NCBI RefSeq assembly: GCF_001951155.1 | Contig: NZ_CP016359.1 | Location: 1 to 64,000, forward strand | Source: Christiangramia flava JLT2011 | Lineage (GTDB): Bacteria; Bacteroidota; Bacteroidia; Flavobacteriales; Flavobacteriaceae | Reading direction: 5' to 3' | DNA: 64,000 nucleotides | Shown: positions 1-11,084 of the stretch, piece by piece | How the letters are laid out: each line of letters starts with the position of its first letter | How positions within the stretch are numbered: position 1 is the first letter of the stretch | Translations under genes and position numbers: made by a program | Notes under the pieces: model-generated | Told to the model about the DNA's origin: nothing | The model's input: only the letters and a program-made list of their open reading frames with translations | The model's database searches: none

Positions 1-1825
<1,825 letters not shown>

Positions 1826-1926
1826 AATGCTCGTGATCTATCTCTAGATCTTTCTTTTATAATGTATTTATTTACCTTAGATTATTCTATCTATAATTAA
1901 ATAGCGTCTCTCGTATTATTTGTTTC

Positions 1927-1942
1927 TTCAATATGTCAATGA
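1927..1942 (-). promoter_or_regulatory. boxA-like antitermination element before 23S rRNA
   Basis: The minus strand reads GTTCATTGACATATTGAA here, about 100 nt before the 23S 5' end. The same 16 bases (TCATTGACATATTGAA) recur at 4151-4166 before 16S. The placement and the resemblance to E. coli boxA (TGCTCTTTAACA) suggest an rRNA antitermination site bound by NusB-S10. The sequence identity is seen; the function is inferred. Confidence 0.55.
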
Positions 1943-2023
1943 ACGTTCTGTCCAGATTGGAGATCTTAGATATGAGATATTAGACAATCTAACATCTCAA
2001 GTCCAGCATCTAACATCTAAACT

Positions 2024-2100
2024 TGGTGGAGAATATCGGAGTCGAACCGATGACCTCCTGCGTGCAAGGCAGGCGCTCTAGCCAGCTGAGCTAATCCCCC
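2024..2100 (-). tRNA. tRNA-Ala (TGC)
   Basis: The minus strand folds as a tRNA: acceptor GGGGGAT pairs with ATTCTCC, the anticodon loop contains TGC, and the T arm carries GGTTCGACTCC. The encoded 3' end is CCA (2024-2026). It lies in the 16S-23S spacer, which is usual for rRNA operons. Confidence 0.96.
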
Positions 2101-2244
2101 ATTTTTCAGTTATGAGTTCTTAGTTATGAGTTAAGAGTCTTTCCAACTCGTAACAAACCCAACTTCTAAAATTTCCTTTCAATATCTTTTAATGAACTTC
2201 GTAATTCCCTTTTCGCCCTAAGGCTTAAAAAATTACTTCTTAAG

Positions 2245-2318
2245 TAGTCTCAGGCAGACTCGAACTGCCGACCTCTACATTATCAGTGTAGCGCTCTAAC
2301 CAGCTGAGCTATGAGACT
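2245..2318 (-). tRNA. tRNA-Ile (GAT)
   Basis: The minus strand gives acceptor AGTCTCA paired with TGAGACT, D arm GCTCAGCTGGTTAGAGC, anticodon GAT, and T arm GGCAGTTCGAGTCTGCC. No CCA is encoded; CTT follows the discriminator base. It is the first of the two spacer tRNAs between 16S and 23S. Confidence 0.96.
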
Positions 2319-2516
2319 GTCCTTTGTGTCATGTATAAGGTCAATTGTATAATGTATCAGGAAAAAACTTCCATATACAGCATACTTTATACAGTATACA
2401 TCTCACATATAATCAAATTGACAGTATAAGAATCAAGACCAAAGAGGTCTTCTCTGTTAGTAACAACTCCCTATCTGGTAATTGCGCTGGCTGTTTATAA
2501 GTACAGCTTGGCTCTA

Positions 2517-4047
<1,531 letters not shown>

Positions 4048-4150
4048 TAATTCTTATATAATGTAACAACTACCAAGAAATTGCTCAGGTCTGACGTTTC
4101 GTCTTAATTCTTATACACTGAATTATATACCTCTATATAATCCCTGTCAA

Positions 4151-4166
4151 TTCAATATGTCAATGA
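4151..4166 (-). promoter_or_regulatory. boxA-like antitermination element in 16S leader
   Basis: The minus strand reads TCATTGACATATTGAA, identical over 16 bases to the element before 23S (1927-1942). It lies downstream of both predicted promoters and about 105 nt before 16S. That is where a transcribed rRNA antitermination signal is expected. Function is inferred from position and repetition. Confidence 0.55.
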
Positions 4167-4261
4167 TCTTCATCTTTGTTAGAACTTAAGGACTCGAACC
4201 CCTCTACATGCCCCGACGGCAGCTCCTTTTTTTCAACACCACTTGTTTTTCAAAGCGGCTG

Positions 4262-4294
4262 CAAATATACAACTGTTTTTTGCTTTCCACCAAA
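4262..4294 (-). promoter_or_regulatory. rRNA operon promoter P2 (Bacteroidota type)
   Basis: On the minus strand, -33 TTTG (4291-4294) and -7 TATATTTG (4262-4269) are separated by 21 bp. This fits the Bacteroidota consensus TTG/TAnnTTTG. The -7 box is followed by a GC-rich discriminator (CAGCCGC), unusual in an AT-rich region and often linked to growth-rate or stringent control of rRNA promoters. The predicted leader before 16S is about 210 nt. Confidence 0.65.
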
Positions 4295-4410
4295 ACTTTT
4301 TTGAAAAAATTTTTTGCAGCTGTTTTTTTCTTCTTTCCTCTCCTTACACCCCCAACAACTCAGCAAAAAACCAACTCTCAATGAACAACACTTTCCTGCG
4401 AAAGCGGGTG

Positions 4411-4442
4411 CAAATATAAGACAACATTTCAATCTAAAACAA
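4411..4442 (-). promoter_or_regulatory. rRNA operon promoter P1 (Bacteroidota type)
   Basis: On the minus strand, -33 TTG (4440-4442) and -7 TATATTTG (4411-4418) have the same 21-bp spacing as P2. The 18 bases from -7 into the start region (TATATTTGCACCCGCTTT) match P2 at 17 of 18 positions. The two promoters are 149 bp apart. The stretch 4048-4505 holds these promoters and the leader but no gene. Confidence 0.6.
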
Positions 4443-4505
4443 GAAAAAAGAAATAAAATTTGAGAAAAATTTAAGATTTGACCCTAAGAAACTGATATCC
4501 TGAAG

Positions 4506-5216
4506 CTAAGATTTACTGCTTTTATTCTTTGGCCTGTCGCTACTCCATTTATCAGTCAATTCAAGATACTCAAAATCGAGTGCTGACTTTTGCCTTTCTA
4601 ATATATTATCGCGGAAAGAACGTTGCAAAATGTCCTCAATTAAATAATCTTCCCTGTTCGATTCAGGATGATATTCTTCCTTTAAAGATATTTCAAAAAG
4701 ACTGGCAGTGGTATTATACCAAAAAGCTCGCCAACCGCTTTTCAAATTTTTAACCAAATCGAAAGCGGTATATCCGGTTTGGCGGTGAATCAGCTTTACC
4801 AGAATCTGTCCTTCCGTATGGGTTAGTTTTTTCAATTCCCCTGAAAATTCATCTTCAATATAATTCTGAACGATCTTGGTGTATTTTTTACGGGCTCTTT
4901 TCGATTTAATTTGATCCAGTCTCGAATTGAGGTCAATCAATCTTTCCGAGGCCAGTTTTGCATAAGGATATACCTTTCTTGTTTTACGCCGAAGAATCAA
5001 ATAGCGCCTGCGATCATTTAGATCATCAAATTTCAGCTTTTTTAGCAACACCACTTCTTCCAGGTCGATCATTTCCCGGGGCACCGAATCCCCATCAATA
5101 ATCATATAGGTTTTCTCCAGGGAATCGGTTTCCTGTTCCGAATCCTGTTTTTCCTGTGCCGAAACGCCAATGGCGAACAGCATGCATATACTTAGAAAGG
5201 TGTTTGAAAACTTCAA
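4506..5216 (-). CDS. DUF4294 family exported protein
   Basis: The 236-aa product begins with a signal peptide (MKFSNTFLSICMLFAIGVSAQ), so it is probably periplasmic or envelope-associated. The body is rich in charged residues. It contains the conserved stretch RRRYLILRRKTRKVYPYAKLA (about residues 69-89) and the C-terminal GWRAFWYNTTASLFEISLKE region, which I associate with DUF4294, a family restricted to Bacteroidota. No enzymatic residues can be named and the role is unknown. It is divergent from the M42 peptidase gene, with about 108 bp between starts. Confidence 0.8.
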   Translation of the reverse strand: MKFSNTFLSICMLFAIGVSAQEKQDSEQETDSLEKTYMIIDGDSVPREMIDLEEVVLLKKLKFDDLNDRRRYLILRRKTRKVYPYAKLASERLIDLNSRLDQIKSKRARKKYTKIVQNYIEDEFSGELKKLTHTEGQILVKLIHRQTGYTAFDLVKNLKSGWRAFWYNTTASLFEISLKEEYHPESNREDYLIEDILQRSFRDNILERQKSALDFEYLELTDKWSSDRPKNKSSKS

Positions 5217-5278
5217 AGTTGATCTACAATTTTAGTTTCAGTTTCGCTAAAATCATTCCAAAATTACTAATTCAGGCG

Positions 5279-5308
5279 TTGCCTTCCGTCCAAAACTTCT
5301 TAATTTCG
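5279..5308 (+). promoter_or_regulatory. Predicted promoter for the M42 peptidase gene
   Basis: TTG (5279-5281) is followed 19 bp later by TAATTTCG (5301-5308), one base from the -7 consensus TAnnTTTG. The start codon is at 5325. The match is imperfect, so confidence is moderate. Confidence 0.4.
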
Positions 5309-5324
5309 CTAAAAATTATGAATT

Positions 5325-6413
5325 ATGAAACAATCTAAAATACTGGACGAGAAATCGCTGGAATTCCTGGAAAACTACCTGAACAATGCCGCACCAACCG
5401 GCTATGAGTGGGAAGGACAAAAACTCTGGATGGATTACCTTAAACCGTATGTAGACGAATTTATTACCGATACCTACGGAACGGCTGTTGGAGTAATCAA
5501 TCCCGAAGCAAAATTCAAAGTGGTTATCGAAGGGCATGCTGACGAAATTTCATGGTATGTGAATTATATAACGGATGACGGACTGATTTATGTTGTGCGC
5601 AACGGTGGAAGTGATCACCAGATCGCTGCCTCCAAACGCGTGAACATCCACACCAAGAACGGTATTGTAAAAGGTGTTTTTGGCTGGCCTGCCATTCATA
5701 CTCGTAATAAGGAGAAAGAACAATCTCCAAAAATGGACAATATCTGCATCGATGTAGGATGCGCTAATAAAGAGGAAGTAGAAAAATTAGGCGTTCACGT
5801 AGGTTGTGTGATTACCTACCCCGATGAGTTCTTCATCCTTAATAAGGACAAATTCGTGTGCCGCGCACTAGATAACCGTATTGGAGGGTTCATGATCGCG
5901 CAGGTTGCCAAGCTTCTGAAGGAAAACAACCAGAAATTGCCATTCGGTTTATACGTGACCAATTCTGTTCAGGAAGAGATTGGGCTACGCGGGGCAGAGA
6001 TGATTACCCATCGAATCCAACCCAATGTGGCGATCGTAACAGATGTGACCCACGACACCACGACACCAATGATCGAAAAGAAGACCAATGGATTGGCAAA
6101 AATTGGAGACGGACCGGTAATTTCCTACGCCCCTGCCGTTCAGAATAAACTACGAGAGCTTATCATCAATGCTGCGGAAGAAAAGAACATTCCTTTCCAA
6201 AGAATGGCTTCTTCTCGTTTTACAGGGACTGATACCGACGCGTTCGCCTACAGTAACGGTGGCGTTCCATCTGCCTTGATCTCCCTACCGCTTCGCTATA
6301 TGCACACTACGGTTGAAATGGTTCACAAGGCTGATGTTGAAAATGTGATCAACCTTATCTATGAATCACTACTGAAAATTAAAGATGGTGATACCTTCAG
6401 TTATTTTGAATAA
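5325..6413 (+). CDS. M42 family metallopeptidase (glutamyl aminopeptidase/endoglucanase type)
   Basis: This 362-aa protein is a cytosolic di-metal aminopeptidase that would trim peptides from the N terminus. Metal and catalytic residues of the family are visible: H71 in EGHADEISW, D183 in ALDNRIGG, E217/E218 in VQEEIGLRG, D240 in VTDVTHD, and H327 in RYMHTTVEM. The length fits the family and there is no signal peptide. It is a single-gene unit with a likely promoter at 5279-5308 and a strong terminator at 6441-6470. The endoglucanase name sometimes given to this family is historical, and peptidase activity is more likely. Confidence 0.92.
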   Translation: MKQSKILDEKSLEFLENYLNNAAPTGYEWEGQKLWMDYLKPYVDEFITDTYGTAVGVINPEAKFKVVIEGHADEISWYVNYITDDGLIYVVRNGGSDHQIAASKRVNIHTKNGIVKGVFGWPAIHTRNKEKEQSPKMDNICIDVGCANKEEVEKLGVHVGCVITYPDEFFILNKDKFVCRALDNRIGGFMIAQVAKLLKENNQKLPFGLYVTNSVQEEIGLRGAEMITHRIQPNVAIVTDVTHDTTTPMIEKKTNGLAKIGDGPVISYAPAVQNKLRELIINAAEEKNIPFQRMASSRFTGTDTDAFAYSNGGVPSALISLPLRYMHTTVEMVHKADVENVINLIYESLLKIKDGDTFSYFE

Positions 6414-6440
6414 TCGGTATTTCTAAAAATTTTATTACAA

Positions 6441-6470
6441 CTCCCTTATTTTTAAGGGAGTTTTATTTTT
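6441..6470 (+). terminator. Rho-independent terminator after M42 peptidase gene
   Basis: A perfect 8-bp stem CTCCCTTA/TAAGGGAG (6441-6460) with a TTTT loop is followed by TTTTATTTTT. Confidence 0.85.
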
Positions 6471-6542
6471 TACGGAATAATATTTCACAAATCTTTAGGC
6501 AATGTCGCCTGGGTTTCGCTATATCTTTAAGAAAAAAATGCG

Positions 6543-7631
6543 ATGACCCTTTCCCCTGATGATGTTACGACTATAATGAATGATCCGCAGGAAGCGGTTC
6601 GCTTAGCCAATCTCCGCTATGTTTCTGAAAACCATCTTTCGATTAGTCGGAAAAAAATTGGACGTGGTTTTGCCTATTACTATAAAGAGGAAAAAATTTC
6701 AGATTCCGGCGTGATTGATCGCATCAAATCATTGGTAATTCCACCAGCCTGGAAAAATGTTCGCATCTGTCATTATGAAAACGGGCATTTACAGGTAGTT
6801 GGCCGCGATGAGAAGGAGCGAAAACAATATATGTATCACCCGTTATGGTCAGAAATTCGGAATCAGACCAAATTTTTTAAAATGGCAGCCTTCGGAAAAA
6901 ACCTTCCGAAGATCCGAAAGCAGGTAAATGAAGACCTGGAATTGAAAGGCATGCCGAAGAGGAAAGTTCTGGCACTAGTCATCAGGCTGATGGAAGAAAC
7001 CCATATCCGTATCGGCAATCATTATTACGCCAGAAATAATAAAACTTACGGGCTTTCTACTTTCCGTACCAAACACGTAAAAACATTTGAAAACGGGATC
7101 AAATTCGAATTTATTGGGAAAAAAGGGAAGGAACATTCGATTACAGTCGAAAATAAACTTTTAGTAGATCTCATCAACCAGTGTGAAGAGATTCCAGGTT
7201 GGGAATTATTCAAGTTCTATGATGAGAATAACCTGAAACAGACCATAGATAGTGGAATGATCAATGATTATATTCACGAGATCAGCGGAGATATGTTCTC
7301 TGCCAAAGATTTCAGAACCTGGTCTGCCACCAAAATTTTCTTTGAAACGATAAGAGAGCTGGGCTATTCCGAAGATGAAAAAGAAAGAAAAAAGCACATT
7401 TTGGAAGGTTTTGATGCCGCTGCGGAAGGTTTGGGAAACACTCGCGCCGTATGCCGAAGTTATTATGTGCACCCGAGAGTTGTTGAAACCTATGAAACCG
7501 GGGAAATCTGCCCCTATTTCAAAAAGGTTCGTGACGATAAAGAGCCAACTTACCAGGAACTTTCAGAAACTGAAAAAGCTATTTTGAAACTTATTCAGGA
7601 CTATCGTATCGAAATCGACGAGAAAAAATAA
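6543..7631 (+). CDS. DNA topoisomerase IB (poxvirus/bacterial type)
   Basis: This 362-aa enzyme relaxes supercoils by nicking one strand through a 3'-phosphotyrosine intermediate. The N-terminal domain (about 25-110) contains the IPPAWKNVRIC and GRDEKERKQYMYHP motifs. The catalytic domain shows the active-site arginine in HIRIGN (R156), KDFRTW (R258), and the tyrosine in CRSYYVHP (Y307 or Y308). The length is standard. The ATG at 6543 is used because the ATG 5 bases upstream meets a stop after one codon. The next gene starts 42 bp downstream, so co-transcription with the CBS/DUF294 and exonuclease genes is possible. Confidence 0.92.
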   Translation: MTLSPDDVTTIMNDPQEAVRLANLRYVSENHLSISRKKIGRGFAYYYKEEKISDSGVIDRIKSLVIPPAWKNVRICHYENGHLQVVGRDEKERKQYMYHPLWSEIRNQTKFFKMAAFGKNLPKIRKQVNEDLELKGMPKRKVLALVIRLMEETHIRIGNHYYARNNKTYGLSTFRTKHVKTFENGIKFEFIGKKGKEHSITVENKLLVDLINQCEEIPGWELFKFYDENNLKQTIDSGMINDYIHEISGDMFSAKDFRTWSATKIFFETIRELGYSEDEKERKKHILEGFDAAAEGLGNTRAVCRSYYVHPRVVETYETGEICPYFKKVRDDKEPTYQELSETEKAILKLIQDYRIEIDEKK

Positions 7632-7673
7632 ACAAAACTTCCAGCGATTGCAGCCGATTCTCTAAATTTGAGT

Positions 7674-9605
7674 ATGGCTTACAACACTATTGCTTCACGG
7701 ATTGCTGATTTTCTCAATGCCTTCCCTCCTTTTTCTTTACTGGAGAAAGATCAGTTAGAAAAGGTTTCCAGAGAGATCAGCGTGCAGTATTTTGAAAAAG
7801 GAAAACTGATCTTTCAAAAAGGTGAAGCGGTTCATGACTGTTTTTACATTGTCAATAAAGGTGCGGTTGATCTTCAGAAATACAACGAACAGCAAATACC
7901 GGAAACCATCGACAAATGTGATGAAGGAGATGTTTTTGGATTGAGACCTTTGTTTGCCAAGGAAAATTACCAGATCAACGCGATCACTTCCGAAGAAAGC
8001 GTCATTTACGCCATTCCGCTGAAAATTTTTAAACCACTTGCCATTTCCAATTCCAGGGTGGGAAATTTTTTGATGGAAAGTTTCGCCTCCAACACCCGCA
8101 ACCCTTACGCCACAGAGCATCGCGGGAAGTTGTTTACGGAAGAGGACGACGAGATCAGTTTCAAGAAAGAAGATCTATATGAATTTCAGCCGGTGCCGAT
8201 CATTAAAAAAATGCTGACGGTGAAACCGGAAACCAGCATCCGCAAAGCTGCCAAAAAGATGGCCAAACGCAAGGTAGGATCGGTGATCGTGGTTTCCGAA
8301 GAAAAGGCGCCACTTGGCATTGTGACCGATGTGGATTTTCGTCAAAGCGTCGTGACAGGAAAGGTTTCTATTGATGAAAATGTGAGCAGTATCATGCATT
8401 CCCCGGTGATATGCTATTCCAAAGACATTACCTTGGCCCAGGCACAGCTTACGATGATGAAGCACAACATCAACCATATTTGCATCACCAAAGATGGCAC
8501 ACCCAATACCAAGGTGAAAGGTATCGTTTCGGAACACGATATTATGGTATCGCAGGGAAACAACCCGGCTGTCCTGATGAAAGCCATTAAGCGCGCTAAT
8601 AGCACGAAAAGGCTGAAAAAGATCAGGAACCGGATCATGTTTTTACTGGAAGGCTACTTAAGAAGTAATATTCCGTTAACCCACATTTCGAAAATTGTCT
8701 TTGAGCTGAATGATGCCACGATCAAGAGGGTTATCGATCGTTGTTTGGAAAAAATGGAAGGCCCGCCACCCGTGAATTTTGCCTGGATGTCGCTGGGAAG
8801 CCAGGGAAGAAAAGAGCAATTATTAACCACCGATCAGGATAACGCCCTGGTTTTTGAGGATGTGGCTGAAGAAGACCTGGAAGAAATACGGGCTTATTTT
8901 CTGAAGCTGGCCACCAAGGTCACCAAAAGACTGAATATTATTGGTTATGAATTCTGCCCGGCAGAAATGATGGCCAGAAATCCCAAATATTGCCTTACTA
9001 AAAGCGAATGGAAATCACAGTTTTCTGAATGGGTATCCACTTCCGGGAATGACGAAATTTTGCTGTGCCAGATTTTCTTCGATTTTGATATTTCGTATGG
9101 TGATGTTTCCCTGACCAACTCCATTTCGGAACATGTTTTTGATATTCTGAAGGGAAACAGGAATTTTCTGAACAGACTCGCTGCACAGGCACTTAGAAAC
9201 CCTTCCCCTCTTGGCTTTTTCCGGCAATTCCTTGTTGAACAGGATGGAGAGAACAAAGATTTTTTCGATATTAAAAAACGGGGGATCATGCCGCTCACTG
9301 ATGCCGGCCGATTGCTGATCCTGGAGCATCGCGTAAAGAATATCAGCAATACCGCAGAACGATTTGAAAAGCTAGCACAACTGGAACCCAATAATAAGGA
9401 GATTTACCTGGCCTGCGCCTACAGCTCCAAAGCCCTGATCAAATTCCGAACGAAACAGGGGCTTTTGCATAAAGACAGCGGCCGGTATATAGACCTGCAA
9501 ACTTTGAGCAAGGAAGATAAGATCAAACTGAAACGTTGTTTTAAAACGATCAAGGAGATCCAAGAACTCATCAAACTTCGGTTTGAAACCACGTATTATC
9601 TATGA
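7674..9605 (+). CDS. cNMP-binding / CBS / DUF294 nucleotidyltransferase-like protein
   Basis: This 643-aa multidomain signalling protein has, in order, a cyclic-nucleotide-binding-like domain (about 10-125), a CBS pair (about 165-285) that would bind adenine nucleotides, a DUF294 nucleotidyltransferase domain with GSQGRKEQLLTTDQD (about 370), and a DUF294 C-terminal domain. The ATG at 7674 is preferred over a TTG at 7668. TAAATTTG (7663-7670), a perfect -7 box, lies just before it, although no good -33 box is seen. It overlaps the exonuclease gene by 4 bp. In many bacteria this pair lies near acetate genes, and here acs is 1.5 kb away. The target of the transferase domain is unknown. Confidence 0.87.
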   Translation: MAYNTIASRIADFLNAFPPFSLLEKDQLEKVSREISVQYFEKGKLIFQKGEAVHDCFYIVNKGAVDLQKYNEQQIPETIDKCDEGDVFGLRPLFAKENYQINAITSEESVIYAIPLKIFKPLAISNSRVGNFLMESFASNTRNPYATEHRGKLFTEEDDEISFKKEDLYEFQPVPIIKKMLTVKPETSIRKAAKKMAKRKVGSVIVVSEEKAPLGIVTDVDFRQSVVTGKVSIDENVSSIMHSPVICYSKDITLAQAQLTMMKHNINHICITKDGTPNTKVKGIVSEHDIMVSQGNNPAVLMKAIKRANSTKRLKKIRNRIMFLLEGYLRSNIPLTHISKIVFELNDATIKRVIDRCLEKMEGPPPVNFAWMSLGSQGRKEQLLTTDQDNALVFEDVAEEDLEEIRAYFLKLATKVTKRLNIIGYEFCPAEMMARNPKYCLTKSEWKSQFSEWVSTSGNDEILLCQIFFDFDISYGDVSLTNSISEHVFDILKGNRNFLNRLAAQALRNPSPLGFFRQFLVEQDGENKDFFDIKKRGIMPLTDAGRLLILEHRVKNISNTAERFEKLAQLEPNNKEIYLACAYSSKALIKFRTKQGLLHKDSGRYIDLQTLSKEDKIKLKRCFKTIKEIQELIKLRFETTYYL

Positions 9606-10276
9606 TCAGAAAACTGTTTTCCAGCAACAAACTACCCGAGAACCTTCCGAAGTTCTATAAGGATTATGCGGCTTCGCTGGAAAATATGCCTTCCGCAATC
9701 AGCGAAACCAGGTTTGTAGTCTTCGATACCGAAACAACCGGACTCGACCCGAATGAAGATCGAATTTTGAGCATCGGCGCGGTGAGCGTCAAAAATTTAC
9801 AAATTGATATTTCTGAAAATCTGGAGCTGTATTTGCAACAGGATTTTTTCAATCCGGAATCAGTTAAAATCCACGGACTCATTCAGAATGAAAAATTTGA
9901 AAAGATTTCAGAAGAAAAAGCCATTGAACAATTTCTGGATTATTCTCATGGCTCGGTACTGGTGGCGCATCATGCTGGTTTTGACGTGAAAATGATCAAT
10001 CGTGCGCTGAAAAGAATGGGATTACCAAAATTGCGGAACAAAGTGCTGGATACCGGGATGATGTATAAAAAAAACAGGCTGATCACCAATTTGATCGATC
10101 GCGATAAAGTGTATTCGCTGGACGAAATCGCGGAAGCCTACAATATAGACCTGGTTGATCGTCACACCGCTACCGGAGATGCGTTCATAACGGCGCTGGT
10201 TTTTCTCAAATTATTAGGTAGAATTGGTAATAAAGATTCATTGAGCCTGGACAAGCTGGTAAAACTGAAATATTAA
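9602..10276 (+). CDS. DnaQ-like 3'-5' exonuclease (DEDDh family)
   Basis: This 224-aa exonuclease resembles the epsilon-type proofreading domain. Exo I is VFDTETTGLD, Exo II is HHAGFDVKM, and Exo III is HTATGDA, giving the full DEDDh catalytic set. It is short and has no polymerase or UvrC domain, so it is a stand-alone exonuclease rather than the certain replicative proofreader. Its ATG overlaps the upstream stop (ATGA), which shows translational coupling with the CBS/DUF294 gene. A terminator follows immediately. Its substrate (DNA, RNA or a nucleotide signal) cannot be told from sequence. Confidence 0.88.
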   Translation: MIRKLFSSNKLPENLPKFYKDYAASLENMPSAISETRFVVFDTETTGLDPNEDRILSIGAVSVKNLQIDISENLELYLQQDFFNPESVKIHGLIQNEKFEKISEEKAIEQFLDYSHGSVLVAHHAGFDVKMINRALKRMGLPKLRNKVLDTGMMYKKNRLITNLIDRDKVYSLDEIAEAYNIDLVDRHTATGDAFITALVFLKLLGRIGNKDSLSLDKLVKLKY

Positions 10277-10277
10277 A

Positions 10278-10300
10278 AAAGCCTCCATTAAGGAGGCTTT
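10278..10300. terminator. Terminator, probably bidirectional
   Basis: The stem AAAGCCTCC/GGAGGCTTT has A-tracts and T-tracts on both sides. It lies between the convergent exonuclease gene (plus) and the gene at 10324-10980 (minus). Confidence 0.75.
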
Positions 10301-10323
10301 TAAGGTTTAGTTCAAGAAGATCC

Positions 10324-10980
10324 TTACGATTCGTAGAATTTCAACATTTCCACTACATCTTTTTCATCTTTAATCTTGTGCTCATCAAAATATTCCTCCA
10401 TTTTATCAGATTTAAAGAAATCTTCCAGGTCTTTCTCTTTCAACCTGGTTTCCTTAAATTTTCCACCGTCTATAGAAATGTAATATTCCATCTCCACATC
10501 AATATGGGCAGGTTTATCTTTTTCGTACCCAGTTGCAGCTTTCTGAGGATTTATGATATCCACCTTTGGAATACCGATAAACTGAGATTTATTTCCTTTA
10601 AAATAGCTGGCAAAATAAGATTCTTTAATCCCATCTTCCGTATCAATCTGATCAATATAATACGTATATCCTGGTAGTTCATAACTGATCTTTGAAAGCT
10701 TTGGCAGCATATAAGAATCTTTTTCAAGCTTATCCAATTTCACGACCACGACATCTTCCACTGCGTTATATCTCAGGAAAGCCGGTTGAGAACGCCCCTG
10801 TTCGTCATGAATAGTTCCAAGAACAAAATCTTTTTCAAAATAAGGAGTTCCAGTAAAGGTATCAGGTTCCTTTTCTTTAGTAAAAATTCTCATTCCGCGA
10901 GCGCTGGCAAATGCTACAGTATTTTGAGCCATAAGGCCGCCTCCAACGAAAAGCAAAATTAAAAGTGCAATTTTTTTCAT
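10324..10980 (-). CDS. Exported protein of unknown function
   Basis: The 218-aa product starts with a clear signal peptide (MKKIALLILLFVGGGLMAQN). The mature part is about 200 residues of mixed charged and beta-prone sequence with one tyrosine-rich stretch (PGYTYYIDQ). There are no transmembrane segments, lipobox or recognisable catalytic motif. The C-terminal third is rich in K, D and E. It appears to be a single-gene unit between two terminators or intergenic gaps. I do not recognise the family; a periplasmic or surface role is inferred only from the signal peptide. Confidence 0.75.
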   Translation of the reverse strand: MKKIALLILLFVGGGLMAQNTVAFASARGMRIFTKEKEPDTFTGTPYFEKDFVLGTIHDEQGRSQPAFLRYNAVEDVVVVKLDKLEKDSYMLPKLSKISYELPGYTYYIDQIDTEDGIKESYFASYFKGNKSQFIGIPKVDIINPQKAATGYEKDKPAHIDVEMEYYISIDGGKFKETRLKEKDLEDFFKSDKMEEYFDEHKIKDEKDVVEMLKFYES

Positions 10981-11084
10981 ACAGTTTAGGTGATTATAAA
11001 TTAATTAAGGGAACTGTTATTTCTGTTAATATATAGAACAGTCCTAAAAGTTAAAAAGGTTAACACAATTATTATTCCAAACCG

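Noticed and set aside
4122-4150. Perfect E. coli-style promoter TTGACA-N17-TATAAT on the minus strand before 16S
   Set aside because: Bacteroidota RNA polymerase normally uses TTG/TAnnTTTG. This sits inside the predicted leader, downstream of better promoters, so I treat it as chance, though a start-site map could change that.
4185-4235. tRNA T-arm-like GGGGTTCGAGTCC in the rRNA leader (minus strand)
   Set aside because: No full cloverleaf or acceptor stem can be formed around it.
4250-4432. 60-aa open frame on the minus strand
   Set aside because: It overlaps the tandem rRNA promoters and has low-complexity, non-protein-like composition.
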